Below are positions 9,001 through 16,394 of a DNA stretch of 37,914 nucleotides, piece by piece. Numbering within the stretch: the stretch's first letter is position 1; every line of letters starts with the position of its first letter. The translations under genes were made by a program, and so were the position numbers. The notes beneath the pieces were generated by a model that was not told where the DNA came from, ran no database searches, and saw only the letters and a program-made list of their open reading frames with translations. Source of the DNA: UBA3537 sp964219345 (GTDB lineage: Bacteria; Bacteroidota; Bacteroidia; Flavobacteriales; Flavobacteriaceae); contig CAXPPN010000036.1 of assembly GCA_964219345.1 (NCBI GenBank), forward strand, positions 1-37,914, read 5' to 3'.

Positions 9001-9274
9001 AGTTTGAGGTAATTTTATCAACTCCAGTAATGGAATTTATTTCTTTTTCGAGTCGTTTTGTAATCAGTTTTTCGACATCTAATGCAGAATTTCCAGGGTA
9101 TGGCGTTCCAACATAGATTTGTGGTACTATTATTTCTGGAAAATTCTCTCGAGGCATACTGGTGTAAGAAAGTAACCCACCAAGAACAACAATTAATGTA
9201 ATTACTGCGACTGTTGATTTATTTGAAATCGCCCAAGAAGAGAGCTTAAATTCTTTGTTTGTCTTTGCGCTCAT
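6017..9274 (-). CDS. RND-family efflux pump, inner-membrane permease subunit
   Basis: AcrB-like proton-driven pump of 1085 residues that would work with the fusion protein and outer-membrane factor encoded just upstream. There is a first helix at about 20-37, a large periplasmic porter domain (38-340), a helix bundle (345-510), a second porter domain and a second helix bundle (about 860-1075). The relay segment reads ALGMLVDNGIVVVEN with D410-N411 where AcrB has D407-D408. The segment GIVVNNAIVLIDY has N953 where AcrB has K940. The downstream RLRP arginine is kept. It belongs to the HAE1-like group rather than the heavy-metal CzcA/CusA group as far as can be judged; the substrate is unknown. 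It starts 6 bp after the fusion-protein stop. Last gene of the tetR operon. Confidence 0.92.
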   Translation of the reverse strand: MSAKTNKEFKLSSWAISNKSTVAVITLIVVLGGLLSYTSMPRENFPEIIVPQIYVGTPYPGNSALDVEKLITKRLEKEINSITGVDKITSNSIQGYSSINVEFNFDITPSEALQKVKDKVDIAMADKDFPKDLPTEPSITEMNFSEQMPIMNINLSGDFSMDQLKEYGEHLEDEIEKLAEISSVDIRGIQEKELEVAVDLYKMEASKISFNDIENAIAYENRSVSGGDILENGIRRTVRVVGEFKDPLGVQNIIVKSEKGNIVYLRDIAEVQFKEQEKQSYAREYSQPVVMLDVKKRSGQNLLKASSKIDAIIEESKASVFPNNLVISKTNDQSNDTRTMVADLENSIVLGVILVVAVLYFFLGFRNALFVGIAIPLSMFLSFIILSSIGVTLNTMVLFSLVIALGMLVDNGIVVVENVYRLMDEGMPRMKAAKLGVGEVALPIIASTATTLAAFFPLILWDGIIGKFMQWLPITLIIVLSSSLFVALVINPMLISLYMKIAPKKDKVTFVNKLENIYEKFLIKNLKGKKPYAIVVGTFALLFVAIGLMSTFPPKVLFFPNTEAKQVFVFLEYPIGTDIEDTNLLSKRIEADIENHLKKYEKDGENFLVTSVIGQVGEGTSDPSKGQSGGNTPNKARITIDFVKFQDRQGVSSEQVLIDIRNVINNYPGVSIVVDKPADGPPTGSPINLEIKGDDYELILETANNLKAFINAANIPGIEELKLDIDQGKPELLVSVDRQKARRLGVSTGQIGANLRTALYGKEVSTYKDLTDDYPINIRLNEKFRYNRTALLNQKITFRDQGSGQIKQVPISAIATTENQSSFSAVKRIDLDRVVTLYSNVLNDYNPTQVNDNIRELITDFEIPKGVNINFTGEQEKQAKEMAFLSKALLIAVSIIFLILVAQFNSATTPIIISISVFLSLIGVLFGLLIFRMDFVILMTMIGIISLAGIVVNNAIVLIDYINLIIARKRKELNLNSSEKLSSSQLLECVVEGGKTRLRPVLLTAMTTILGLLPLALGININFKTLVTELNPNFYIGGENVAFWGPMGWAIIYGLTFATFLTLVVVPILYYLINKIKTKKVNVAS

Positions 9275-9280
9275 ATCTAA

Positions 9281-10438
9281 TTAATCAACAAGAGTTACTA
9301 TTTCATTTGCTTTTATAAGTCGTGATCCTTTGTCTACCACAAGCGTATTTTTTTCTAACCCCTCCGAGATAAACGATTGATTGTTGTAGGACATTTGTAC
9401 ATTTATATATGTTTTTTGGGTTGTATAAACTTCCCCATCTTTTTTTAGTGTAAATACAAATGTTTTACCTAATCTATCTTTTTGTAAAATGGTTGTTGGT
9501 AGCACAATACCATTAGCCTGAAAATCTTTTATTTTGACATCTGCAAGTAAATTTGCCTTGATGTCGTTATTAGTATTTTTGAGATCTACACGTACCTTGA
9601 AACTCCGATTGTTTGGATTGATAAAATTACCAACTTGAGTAACTTTGGATGTCATTGTTTTGTCTAAGGATGGAAAATTAATTTCTACCTCAGTGCCTTT
9701 TTTTATAGATTTCAAATAGGTTTCTGTGACTTCACTTTCAACATGTATTTTATCTAGATTCACTAGCCGAAGTACAGGCATTTGAGGTACTGCAAGACCC
9801 CCAACTTTTCCAAAAATTTCATCGATTATTCCTGAAAAAGGAGCAACAATTTTTAGTTTTTTGGCCTGTGCGTTTATGCTTTTCAGGCTGTTTTCTAGAC
9901 CTTCTTTTTTGGCTTTTGCTTGAAGAAATTGCATTTCACTGCCAATATTTTGATTCCATAAGCGTTGTTGACGTTCAAAAGTTGTTGTTGCTAAATCCAA
10001 TTGAGTTTGTAGCTCAACAATTGAACTTTCAATAATGGAATTATCAATTTGCGCCAAAACAGCACCTTTAGCTACTTTTTGACCTTCTTTTACATATATT
10101 TTTGTAATGTTACCGCCACTCTCTGGATAGAGTTCAACACTTTGATCGGCCTCAATAGTTCCTTGAACTTCAATAAAATGATTGAAAATTTGTGTTTCGG
10201 CCAAAAATGCGGTGACTGGAGTAAATCGCTTCAGTGTATCCAATTTTGAAATCTCTATGTCAACGGACTTAAGTATGAGACTCAAGCTGTCAATTTGTGA
10301 AATTAAATCACTTTTTTGTACTTTCAGTTTTGTAAGCGAAGCAGGTTCTTTGTTTGTTTTTCCACAAGCAATAAACAGTGCAAAAAGGGAAAATAATACT
10401 ATATTTTTCATGACTATTTGAGTATTGGTTTTAATCAT
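9281..10438 (-). CDS. RND efflux membrane-fusion (periplasmic adaptor) lipoprotein
   Basis: HlyD/AcrA-type adaptor linking the RND pump to the outer-membrane factor. The 385 residues start with a lipoprotein signal (cysteine 25 in LFIACGK), then a coiled-coil segment (about 34-66), a split biotinyl-lipoyl domain (VQGTIEADQSVELYPESGG and VAPFSGIIDE, with the KEGQKVAKGAVLAQID lobe), a helical hairpin (about 130-195), a beta-barrel domain and a membrane-proximal end. The extra N-terminal coiled coil before the lipoyl domain is common in Bacteroidota adaptors. ATG 10411 (MKNIVLFSL) is an alternative start that gives a more compact signal peptide. The gene sits 10 bp after the outer-membrane factor stop and 6 bp before the pump. 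Confidence 0.9.
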   Translation of the reverse strand: MIKTNTQIVMKNIVLFSLFALFIACGKTNKEPASLTKLKVQKSDLISQIDSLSLILKSVDIEISKLDTLKRFTPVTAFLAETQIFNHFIEVQGTIEADQSVELYPESGGNITKIYVKEGQKVAKGAVLAQIDNSIIESSIVELQTQLDLATTTFERQQRLWNQNIGSEMQFLQAKAKKEGLENSLKSINAQAKKLKIVAPFSGIIDEIFGKVGGLAVPQMPVLRLVNLDKIHVESEVTETYLKSIKKGTEVEINFPSLDKTMTSKVTQVGNFINPNNRSFKVRVDLKNTNNDIKANLLADVKIKDFQANGIVLPTTILQKDRLGKTFVFTLKKDGEVYTTQKTYINVQMSYNNQSFISEGLEKNTLVVDKGSRLIKANEIVTLVD

Positions 10439-10448
10439 TTTTTAAATT

Positions 10449-11807
10449 TTAATTTTCGATTGGGTTTACAAGTGTATCTAGGATGACATAGGTATTAATA
10501 AGGTTAAGCATCCCTTGAATATATTGTTGTTGCGCAGAATAAAGTTGTGTTTGAGCTTGACTTAACTCAAAACTAGACGCCATTCCTTCTGAGAATTTTA
10601 TTTGATTTTTTTGTTCAATTCTTTTGGCAAGTTCTAGCGCATGTTTTTTGGTGTCTAAATCTTGAGAAGCAAAATTTAAATCACTTTTTGCACGTTGTAT
10701 TTCAAGCTCTATTTTTTGTCTAACATCGTTCAAATTTCTTTCAGACTTTTCTAAATTGATTTTTGCCTTTTGCGTTAATGATGATCTCCCAAAAGAACTA
10801 AACAAAGGGATAGACATATTAACCCCAAACTGCGAAGCACCAAACCATTTTTGTGAACGGTTCAAAAAATCAAATTCGTTGCTATTGCCAGCATAAGACC
10901 CATTAATGAAAGCATTTATTGTTGGAAGTGCTTTACTTTTCTCGAGTTTAAGTAATAATTTTTTAGAACGAAAATCATTTTTAGCAATTTTAAAATCAAT
11001 CACATCCTCAGCACTACTATCTACATTTTCTAAGTTTTTTAGTTGAGTTACCAAAACCAATTGTTCAAGCGAATCCGTAAGTTGAACTTTAGTATTAATG
11101 TCAAGCCCTAAGGTCAAATTAAACATTTGATAGGCAATTTTTTTTAGATTAAGATTATAATTTCTACTGCTTTCAAGTCCAGATAAAGTGAGTTGAAGTT
11201 GCTCTACACTTTCCTGTTCAATCATCCCATTTTTGTACACTTCTTGTAGTTCAGAAATATTTTCCTCTACCACCTTTATATTTGAATTGATGATTTTAAG
11301 ATTTTCTTCTGTCATCAGGATATTTCCATAAGCATTTACAACAGCTTTTCTAAGCTCAGACAAGGTTTTTTCTTTTGCGTTTTTAGAGATTTCAAAATAC
11401 ACTTTTGCGGCTTGTAATCCTACAAGATAAGAACCGTCAAATATTTTTTGATTTAGTGTTACAGAGCCATTCATTGTTTGTGTAGTACCAAAAGCAACTT
11501 CTGTAAATTGACCTGGTGTTCCACCAAAAAATTCAGCAGGAATTAAAGATACTTGCTGCTTGATCCAATTGTTGTAGGCCACATTGGCACTAATTTGAGG
11601 AAGTCCTGTTGAGGTTGTTTGCCATTTTTGAAGTTGTGCCAAACGCACATCACTTTCACTATTTTTTGCTGCTATATTATTTTGAAAAGCATAGTCAATG
11701 GCATTTTCAAGTGATAGTACAACAGGCTCGTTTTGAGCAATTATACCAAATGGCATCAGAAAAAGGGCGATTATTCTAAGCATATTAGGATTTATTTTTT
11801 TTAACAT
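10449..11807 (-). CDS. TolC-type outer-membrane efflux protein
   Basis: Trimeric outer-membrane channel of the tripartite pump. The 452 residues begin with a Sec signal peptide (hydrophobic 9-23, probable cleavage after IIAQ) and show the two homologous halves of the OEP family: LSLENAIDYAFQNN near the mature start and long amphipathic helices (about 140-255 and 340-440) ending SSFELSQAQTQLYSAQQQYI. No cysteine follows the signal, so it is not lipidated. The frame from ATG 11807 overlaps the tetR 3' end by 23 bp; an in-frame ATG at 11783 would remove the overlap and still keep the hydrophobic core. Either way, translation is tightly coupled to tetR. Confidence 0.9.
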   Translation of the reverse strand: MLKKINPNMLRIIALFLMPFGIIAQNEPVVLSLENAIDYAFQNNIAAKNSESDVRLAQLQKWQTTSTGLPQISANVAYNNWIKQQVSLIPAEFFGGTPGQFTEVAFGTTQTMNGSVTLNQKIFDGSYLVGLQAAKVYFEISKNAKEKTLSELRKAVVNAYGNILMTEENLKIINSNIKVVEENISELQEVYKNGMIEQESVEQLQLTLSGLESSRNYNLNLKKIAYQMFNLTLGLDINTKVQLTDSLEQLVLVTQLKNLENVDSSAEDVIDFKIAKNDFRSKKLLLKLEKSKALPTINAFINGSYAGNSNEFDFLNRSQKWFGASQFGVNMSIPLFSSFGRSSLTQKAKINLEKSERNLNDVRQKIELEIQRAKSDLNFASQDLDTKKHALELAKRIEQKNQIKFSEGMASSFELSQAQTQLYSAQQQYIQGMLNLINTYVILDTLVNPIEN

Positions 11808-12390
11808 AATTATTAAGTAGTTTGAGTCCGTTTTCGGTCACAATAGCACGCAAGTGATATTCCAAATAACTTTCCATGAGGTAGTTTTTATCAAACATTG
11901 ATTCAGAAAACACACTGGTATCTCGAATTCCTGTCATCCCAACAAAATAAACTCTTGATATAAATGCAGTGTCAATTTCTGGTCTAAAAAGTTGTAGCTC
12001 CACGCCTTTTTTTAGGCTATTTTCAACAGAAGAGTGCATTTTTTGAAATTTTTTGACCTGCAATTGATCAAAAATCTTTGGATAATATTTTTTTAGTTGA
12101 TATTGAGCAGAAACACGTTCCTTTTTTAAAAAATTAATTAAAAATAACTTCGTGTCATACAATTCTTCAATGGGATTGATGGCATTTTTTTTGATTTGTT
12201 CAATGCCTTTGTAGATATACTCTAGTACAGAAAATGTTACGGCACTTACAAGCTCGGTTTTGTTTGAAAAATGAGCATATATGGTTTTCTTCGAAATACC
12301 AAGTCCAGTTGCAATATCATCCATAGTCACATTCTTGAACCCAAGGGTCAAAAACAGTTCTTCAGATTTTTTAATAATTTTTTCTTTCAT
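11785..12390 (-). CDS. TetR/AcrR-family repressor of the efflux operon
   Basis: A 201-residue DNA-binding regulator. The N-terminal helix-turn-helix is clear: VTMDDIATGLGISKKTIYAH at about residues 21-40, followed by FSNKTEL. The C-terminal ligand/dimer domain is divergent, as usual. It is the first gene of the operon and overlaps or abuts the outer-membrane factor gene, so by context it regulates its own operon. The upstream region holds a 7-bp perfect inverted repeat around the -33 element of a good promoter, which fits autorepression. The inducing ligand cannot be inferred. ATG 12390 is the first start after the predicted transcription start. Confidence 0.9.
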   Translation of the reverse strand: MKEKIIKKSEELFLTLGFKNVTMDDIATGLGISKKTIYAHFSNKTELVSAVTFSVLEYIYKGIEQIKKNAINPIEELYDTKLFLINFLKKERVSAQYQLKKYYPKIFDQLQVKKFQKMHSSVENSLKKGVELQLFRPEIDTAFISRVYFVGMTGIRDTSVFSESMFDKNYLMESYLEYHLRAIVTENGLKLLNNYVKKNKS

Positions 12391-12403
12391 AATATAAGGA
12401 GGG

Positions 12404-12445
12404 CAAAGATATAAATGGAAACCTAAAAAACAATAAAAGTTTCCA
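12404..12445 (-). promoter_or_regulatory. tetR efflux operon promoter with overlapping operator dyad
   Basis: On the minus strand a TTG at 12433-12431 is followed by exactly 19 nt and TATCTTTG at 12411-12404, a good Bacteroidota promoter. A perfect inverted repeat, TGGAAAC at 12416-12422 and GTTTCCA at 12439-12445 with a 16-bp spacer, places one arm between the -33 and -7 boxes and the other just upstream of -33. A bound TetR dimer (or pair of dimers) would block polymerase. The start codon lies about 10 nt after the predicted transcription start. Confidence 0.7.
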
Positions 12446-12505
12446 AAGTTTTGTAAAATTTTAACATTTGTTCAACCTTAGGTCTATTTTATATTGGAAA
12501 TCTGC

Positions 12506-12513
12506 TATTTTTG
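12506..12513 (+). promoter_or_regulatory. -7-like box ahead of the prenyl synthase gene
   Basis: TATTTTTG fits TAnnTTTG but has no TTTG at the expected -33 spacing. It ends only 5 nt before ATG 12519, implying an almost leaderless mRNA if it is used. Confidence 0.4.
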
Positions 12514-12518
12514 TTAAG

Positions 12519-13493
12519 ATGAAAGCTATAGAACACTATCAAAAACAGTTTGTTACTCATTTGGAGCACTACAACAAGCCAAGAACTCCAAAAAATTTAT
12601 ATGCCCCCATACAGTACATTCTAAATTTGGGAGGAAAGCGATTGAGGCCAACCCTTACTCTAATGTCTGCAGATTGTTTTAATGGTGATGTCTCCGCTTC
12701 TTTGGATGCTGCTTTAGCCATAGAAGTCTTTCACAATTTTTCATTGATTCACGATGATATTATGGACAAAGCTCCATTGCGCAGAGGCCAACAAACTGTA
12801 CACGAAAAATGGGACTTAAATACCGGGATTTTATCTGGAGATGCCATGCTTATTTTGGCGTATCAATTGTTTGAATCCTACAATGCTATCCAGTTTCAAC
12901 AACTCACTACATTATTTAGTAAAACAGCTTTGGAAGTTTGTGAAGGACAGCAATATGATGTTGATTTTGAAACACGTTTTGATGTTACTATTCCAGAATA
13001 TATAAAAATGATTGAATACAAAACTGCAGTTTTGGTAGGCGCTGCCATGCAAATGGGCGCTATAGTAGCAGGAGCATCTGTAGAAGATCAAAAAAAGGTG
13101 TATGATTTTGGACGGTATTTAGGCATAGCATTTCAGTTGCAAGACGACTATTTGGATGCTTTTGGCGACCCAAAATTGTTTGGAAAACAAGTTGGTGGTG
13201 ATATTATTGAAAATAAAAAAACATATTTATTTCTCAAAGCTATGGAGCTTGGAACAGACTCTTGCAAATCCACTTTAAAAAATTTATTTAACAAGACAAG
13301 CCTCTCCACTAATGAAAAAGTATCACAAGTTCTGGAACTTTTTGAGGAAAGTGGTGCAGCTCTTGCCACCAAAACAGCCATTGAAGACTACACAAAACTA
13401 GCATTTAATGTTTTGGATGAACTTCAAATTGAATCTACAAAAAAACAGTTGCTCAAGAATTTTGGAATGCAATTGATGAATAGAGCCTCATAA
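12519..13493 (+). CDS. Polyprenyl diphosphate synthase (trans-isoprenyl diphosphate synthase)
   Basis: Elongates allylic diphosphates with isopentenyl diphosphate. From ATG 12519 the protein is 324 residues. The first aspartate-rich motif is D79-D80-I-M-D83 in LIHDDIMDKAPLRRG, the second is D209-D210-Y-L-D213 in FQLQDDYLDAFGD, and GGKRLRP (about 38-44) binds the diphosphate. Phe and Ser at the fifth and fourth positions before the first motif suggest a short-chain product (C15-C20) rather than a long quinone tail, but chain length is not settled by sequence. The frame extends upstream to a TTG at 12468; ATG 12519 is chosen because the family starts there and the extra residues would lie over the -7-like box at 12506-12513. 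It stands alone, divergent from tetR. Confidence 0.9.
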   Translation: MKAIEHYQKQFVTHLEHYNKPRTPKNLYAPIQYILNLGGKRLRPTLTLMSADCFNGDVSASLDAALAIEVFHNFSLIHDDIMDKAPLRRGQQTVHEKWDLNTGILSGDAMLILAYQLFESYNAIQFQQLTTLFSKTALEVCEGQQYDVDFETRFDVTIPEYIKMIEYKTAVLVGAAMQMGAIVAGASVEDQKKVYDFGRYLGIAFQLQDDYLDAFGDPKLFGKQVGGDIIENKKTYLFLKAMELGTDSCKSTLKNLFNKTSLSTNEKVSQVLELFEESGAALATKTAIEDYTKLAFNVLDELQIESTKKQLLKNFGMQLMNRAS

Positions 13494-13562
13494 GTCACAA
13501 AAAACACTAATATTTATCTAATATAAAACCATAAAAAGATTATTAGGTTTTACTAAAAGTTG

Positions 13563-13570
13563 TATTTTTG
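13563..13570 (+). promoter_or_regulatory. -7 box of the sucAB promoter
   Basis: TATTTTTG fits TAnnTTTG and lies 48 nt before the sucA ATG, within the 125-bp gap after the prenyl synthase gene. No good -33 TTTG is present at 19-nt spacing. Confidence 0.4.
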
Positions 13571-13618
13571 AATTATATTTTATATCGTTTAATTTTTTAA
13601 ATCGATTCGAATAAATTG

Positions 13619-16393
13619 ATGGACAAATATTCTTTTTTAAATGCAGCACACACCGCTTATTTTGCCGATTTGTACGAACAATATCAGCAAGATCCAGACA
13701 GCGTAGAGCCTAGTTGGAGAGCATTTTTTCAGGGATACGATTTTGGGAGCGACAATTATGGCCTCAATGGAGAAGTTATAGAGGGTGTTAGTACTCAAGT
13801 CCCCGAGCATGTACAAAAAGAATTTCAAGTAGTAAAACTTATAGATGCCTACAGAACTAGAGGTCATCTTTTTACAAAAACCAATCCTGTACGTGAGCGT
13901 CGTAAATATGCACCAACATTAGAAATTGAAAATTTTGGACTTCATCAAAACGATTTAAATACCGTTTTTAATGCTGGTGAAATTTTGGGGATTGGACCAC
14001 AAACCCTTCAAAAAATTCGCAAGCATTTAGAAGCAATTTATTGTGATGCCATTGGAGTTGAATACATGTATATTCGTCAACCCGAAGAAATTCAATGGAT
14101 ACAAAATAAACTAAATCAGAATGATAATCATGGGCAATTTTCTGCTGATGAAAAAAAACATATTCTAAAAAAACTAAACGAGGCTGTTTCTTTTGAAAAC
14201 TTTTTGCACACCAAATATGTAGGTCAAAAGCGATTTTCTCTTGAGGGTAATGAGTCTCTAATTCCTGCTCTTGATACGCTTGTAGAAAAAGCAGCTGCAA
14301 TGGGAGTAAAAGAGTTTGTTATGGGGATGGCTCACAGAGGGCGATTGAATACTTTAACTAATATTTTCGGAAAATCTGCAAAAGATATTTTTAGTGAGTT
14401 TGACGGAAAAGACTACGAAGAAGAAGTCTTTGATGGTGATGTTAAATATCACCTAGGCTGGACTAGCGATCGTTTAACGGATAATGGTAATAAAATCAAT
14501 TTAAGTATTGCACCAAACCCTTCACATTTGGAAACGGTTGGGGCGGTTGTTGAAGGCATCACACGAGCAAAACAAGACCAGTACTATGGCGATAATTTTA
14601 GTAAAGTTTTACCTATTGTTGTACATGGAGATGCGGCCATAGCAGGACAAGGACTTATTTATGAAGTGGTGCAAATGGCCAAACTCGATGGCTACAAAAC
14701 CAATGGAACCATTCATATTGTTGTTAATAATCAAATTGGATTTACAACAAATTATTTAGATGCTCGTTCAAGTACATACTGCACAGATGTTGGAAAAGTT
14801 ACACTTTCCCCAGTATTGCATGTCAATGCCGATGATGTGGAAGCTGTAGTACATGCTGTACGTTTTGCGCTCGATTTTAGAATGGAATTCAAACGTGATG
14901 TTTTTATCGACTTATTGGGCTACAGAAAATATGGTCATAATGAAGGTGATGAACCACGTTTTACTCAACCTAAACTGTACAAAGCCATTGCAAAGCACAA
15001 AAATCCACGTGATATTTATGCTGAAAAATTGATAGCAGAAGGAATTATTGACCGTGACTATATCAAGCAATCTGAACAAAACTATAAAGCGAGCCTAGAA
15101 TCTGAATTAGAAGATTCAAGAAAAGAAGACAAGACAGTCATTACCCCATTTATGCAAGAGGCATGGACTAATTTTTCCAGAGCACGAGCAGATCATATGT
15201 TGGAAGTTGTAGATACAACCTATCCAAAAGAAAAACTTAAGCATATTGCAGGGGTTATTTCCAACTTACCAACCGACAAAAAATTTATTCGTAAGATTGA
15301 ACGATTGGTTCAATCTCGACAAACAATGTTTGATCAAGATAAACTAGATTGGGCCATGGCCGAGCATTTGGCCTATGGTTCTCTACTTCAAGAAGGATTT
15401 GATGTTCGAATTTCTGGTCAAGATGTAGAACGAGGTACATTTTCGCATCGTCATGCTGTTGTAAAAGTTGAAGACAGTGAGGAAGAAGTGATTCTTTTGA
15501 ATAATATCAGTTCAGAACAAGGCAAATTTTATATCTATAATTCTTTATTATCTGAATATGGAGTACTAGGTTTTGATTATGGTTATGCTATGGCAAGCCC
15601 CAACACACTAGGAATTTGGGAAGCTCAATTTGGAGACTTTAGTAATGGCGCTCAAATTATGATTGACCAGTACATTTCATGTGGTGAAGATAAATGGAAA
15701 ACCCCCAACGGTATTGTAATGCTTTTGCCACATGGTTATGAGGGTCAAGGAGCAGAACATTCTTCTGGAAGAATGGAGCGCTATTTACAACTCTGTGCAA
15801 AAGACAACATGTTTGTTGCTGACTGTACCACACCAGCCAATATGTTTCATATTTTAAGAAGACAATTAAAAGCAAAGTATAGAAAACCACTTATTGTATT
15901 TACACCAAAAAGTTTATTACGTCATCCAAAGGTAGTTTCAACAGTAGAAGACTTTTCAAATGGAAGTTTTAAACCATTAATTGATGATGATTTGGCATCT
16001 TCAAAGTCAACTAGTACACTTGTTTTTGTAACGGGAAAATTTTATTACGATCTTTTAGAAGCAAAAGAACAACAGAACAGAAACGATGTTGCATTAGTTC
16101 GAATAGAACAACTCTTTCCTCTCCCTGAAACAGAAATTCAAGAAATTTTAGATAAGTATAAAAACGTGGATGATATTGTTTGGGCGCAAGAAGAACCTAG
16201 AAATATGGGTGCTTATGCCCATATTTTGATGCATATTGACGCCTCAAAAAATTGGCGTGTAGCATCAAGAAGAAGCTATAGTGCACCAGCAGCAGGAAGC
16301 TCAACACGATCGAAGCGAAGACATCAAGAAATTATAGATTTTGTTTTTGATAAAACAAAAGACAATCAAAGAAAAAAGACTAAAATAAAATAG
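13619..16393 (+). CDS. sucA: 2-oxoglutarate dehydrogenase E1 component
   Basis: TPP-dependent decarboxylase that starts the 2-oxoglutarate dehydrogenase reaction of the TCA cycle and passes the succinyl group to the E2 lipoyl arm. 924 residues from ATG 13619 (a TTG one codon earlier is ignored). The N-terminal peptide LNAAHTAYFADLYEQYQQDP and SWRAFFQGY is the E2-binding segment of OdhA-type E1. MAHRGRLNTLTN (about 240), the TPP-binding H-G-D-A-A (about 336-340) and NNQIGF (from 370) follow, then the transketolase pyrimidine domain and the OGDC C-terminal domain. It is separated from sucB by one base. No lpd (E3) gene is adjacent. Confidence 0.95.
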   Translation: MDKYSFLNAAHTAYFADLYEQYQQDPDSVEPSWRAFFQGYDFGSDNYGLNGEVIEGVSTQVPEHVQKEFQVVKLIDAYRTRGHLFTKTNPVRERRKYAPTLEIENFGLHQNDLNTVFNAGEILGIGPQTLQKIRKHLEAIYCDAIGVEYMYIRQPEEIQWIQNKLNQNDNHGQFSADEKKHILKKLNEAVSFENFLHTKYVGQKRFSLEGNESLIPALDTLVEKAAAMGVKEFVMGMAHRGRLNTLTNIFGKSAKDIFSEFDGKDYEEEVFDGDVKYHLGWTSDRLTDNGNKINLSIAPNPSHLETVGAVVEGITRAKQDQYYGDNFSKVLPIVVHGDAAIAGQGLIYEVVQMAKLDGYKTNGTIHIVVNNQIGFTTNYLDARSSTYCTDVGKVTLSPVLHVNADDVEAVVHAVRFALDFRMEFKRDVFIDLLGYRKYGHNEGDEPRFTQPKLYKAIAKHKNPRDIYAEKLIAEGIIDRDYIKQSEQNYKASLESELEDSRKEDKTVITPFMQEAWTNFSRARADHMLEVVDTTYPKEKLKHIAGVISNLPTDKKFIRKIERLVQSRQTMFDQDKLDWAMAEHLAYGSLLQEGFDVRISGQDVERGTFSHRHAVVKVEDSEEEVILLNNISSEQGKFYIYNSLLSEYGVLGFDYGYAMASPNTLGIWEAQFGDFSNGAQIMIDQYISCGEDKWKTPNGIVMLLPHGYEGQGAEHSSGRMERYLQLCAKDNMFVADCTTPANMFHILRRQLKAKYRKPLIVFTPKSLLRHPKVVSTVEDFSNGSFKPLIDDDLASSKSTSTLVFVTGKFYYDLLEAKEQQNRNDVALVRIEQLFPLPETEIQEILDKYKNVDDIVWAQEEPRNMGAYAHILMHIDASKNWRVASRRSYSAPAAGSSTRSKRRHQEIIDFVFDKTKDNQRKKTKIK

Positions 16394-16394
16394 A

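Noticed and set aside
12468..12518. N-terminal extension of the prenyl synthase from TTG 12468
   Set aside because: The extra residues do not belong to the family, and the -7-like box lies within them; ATG 12519 is the natural start.
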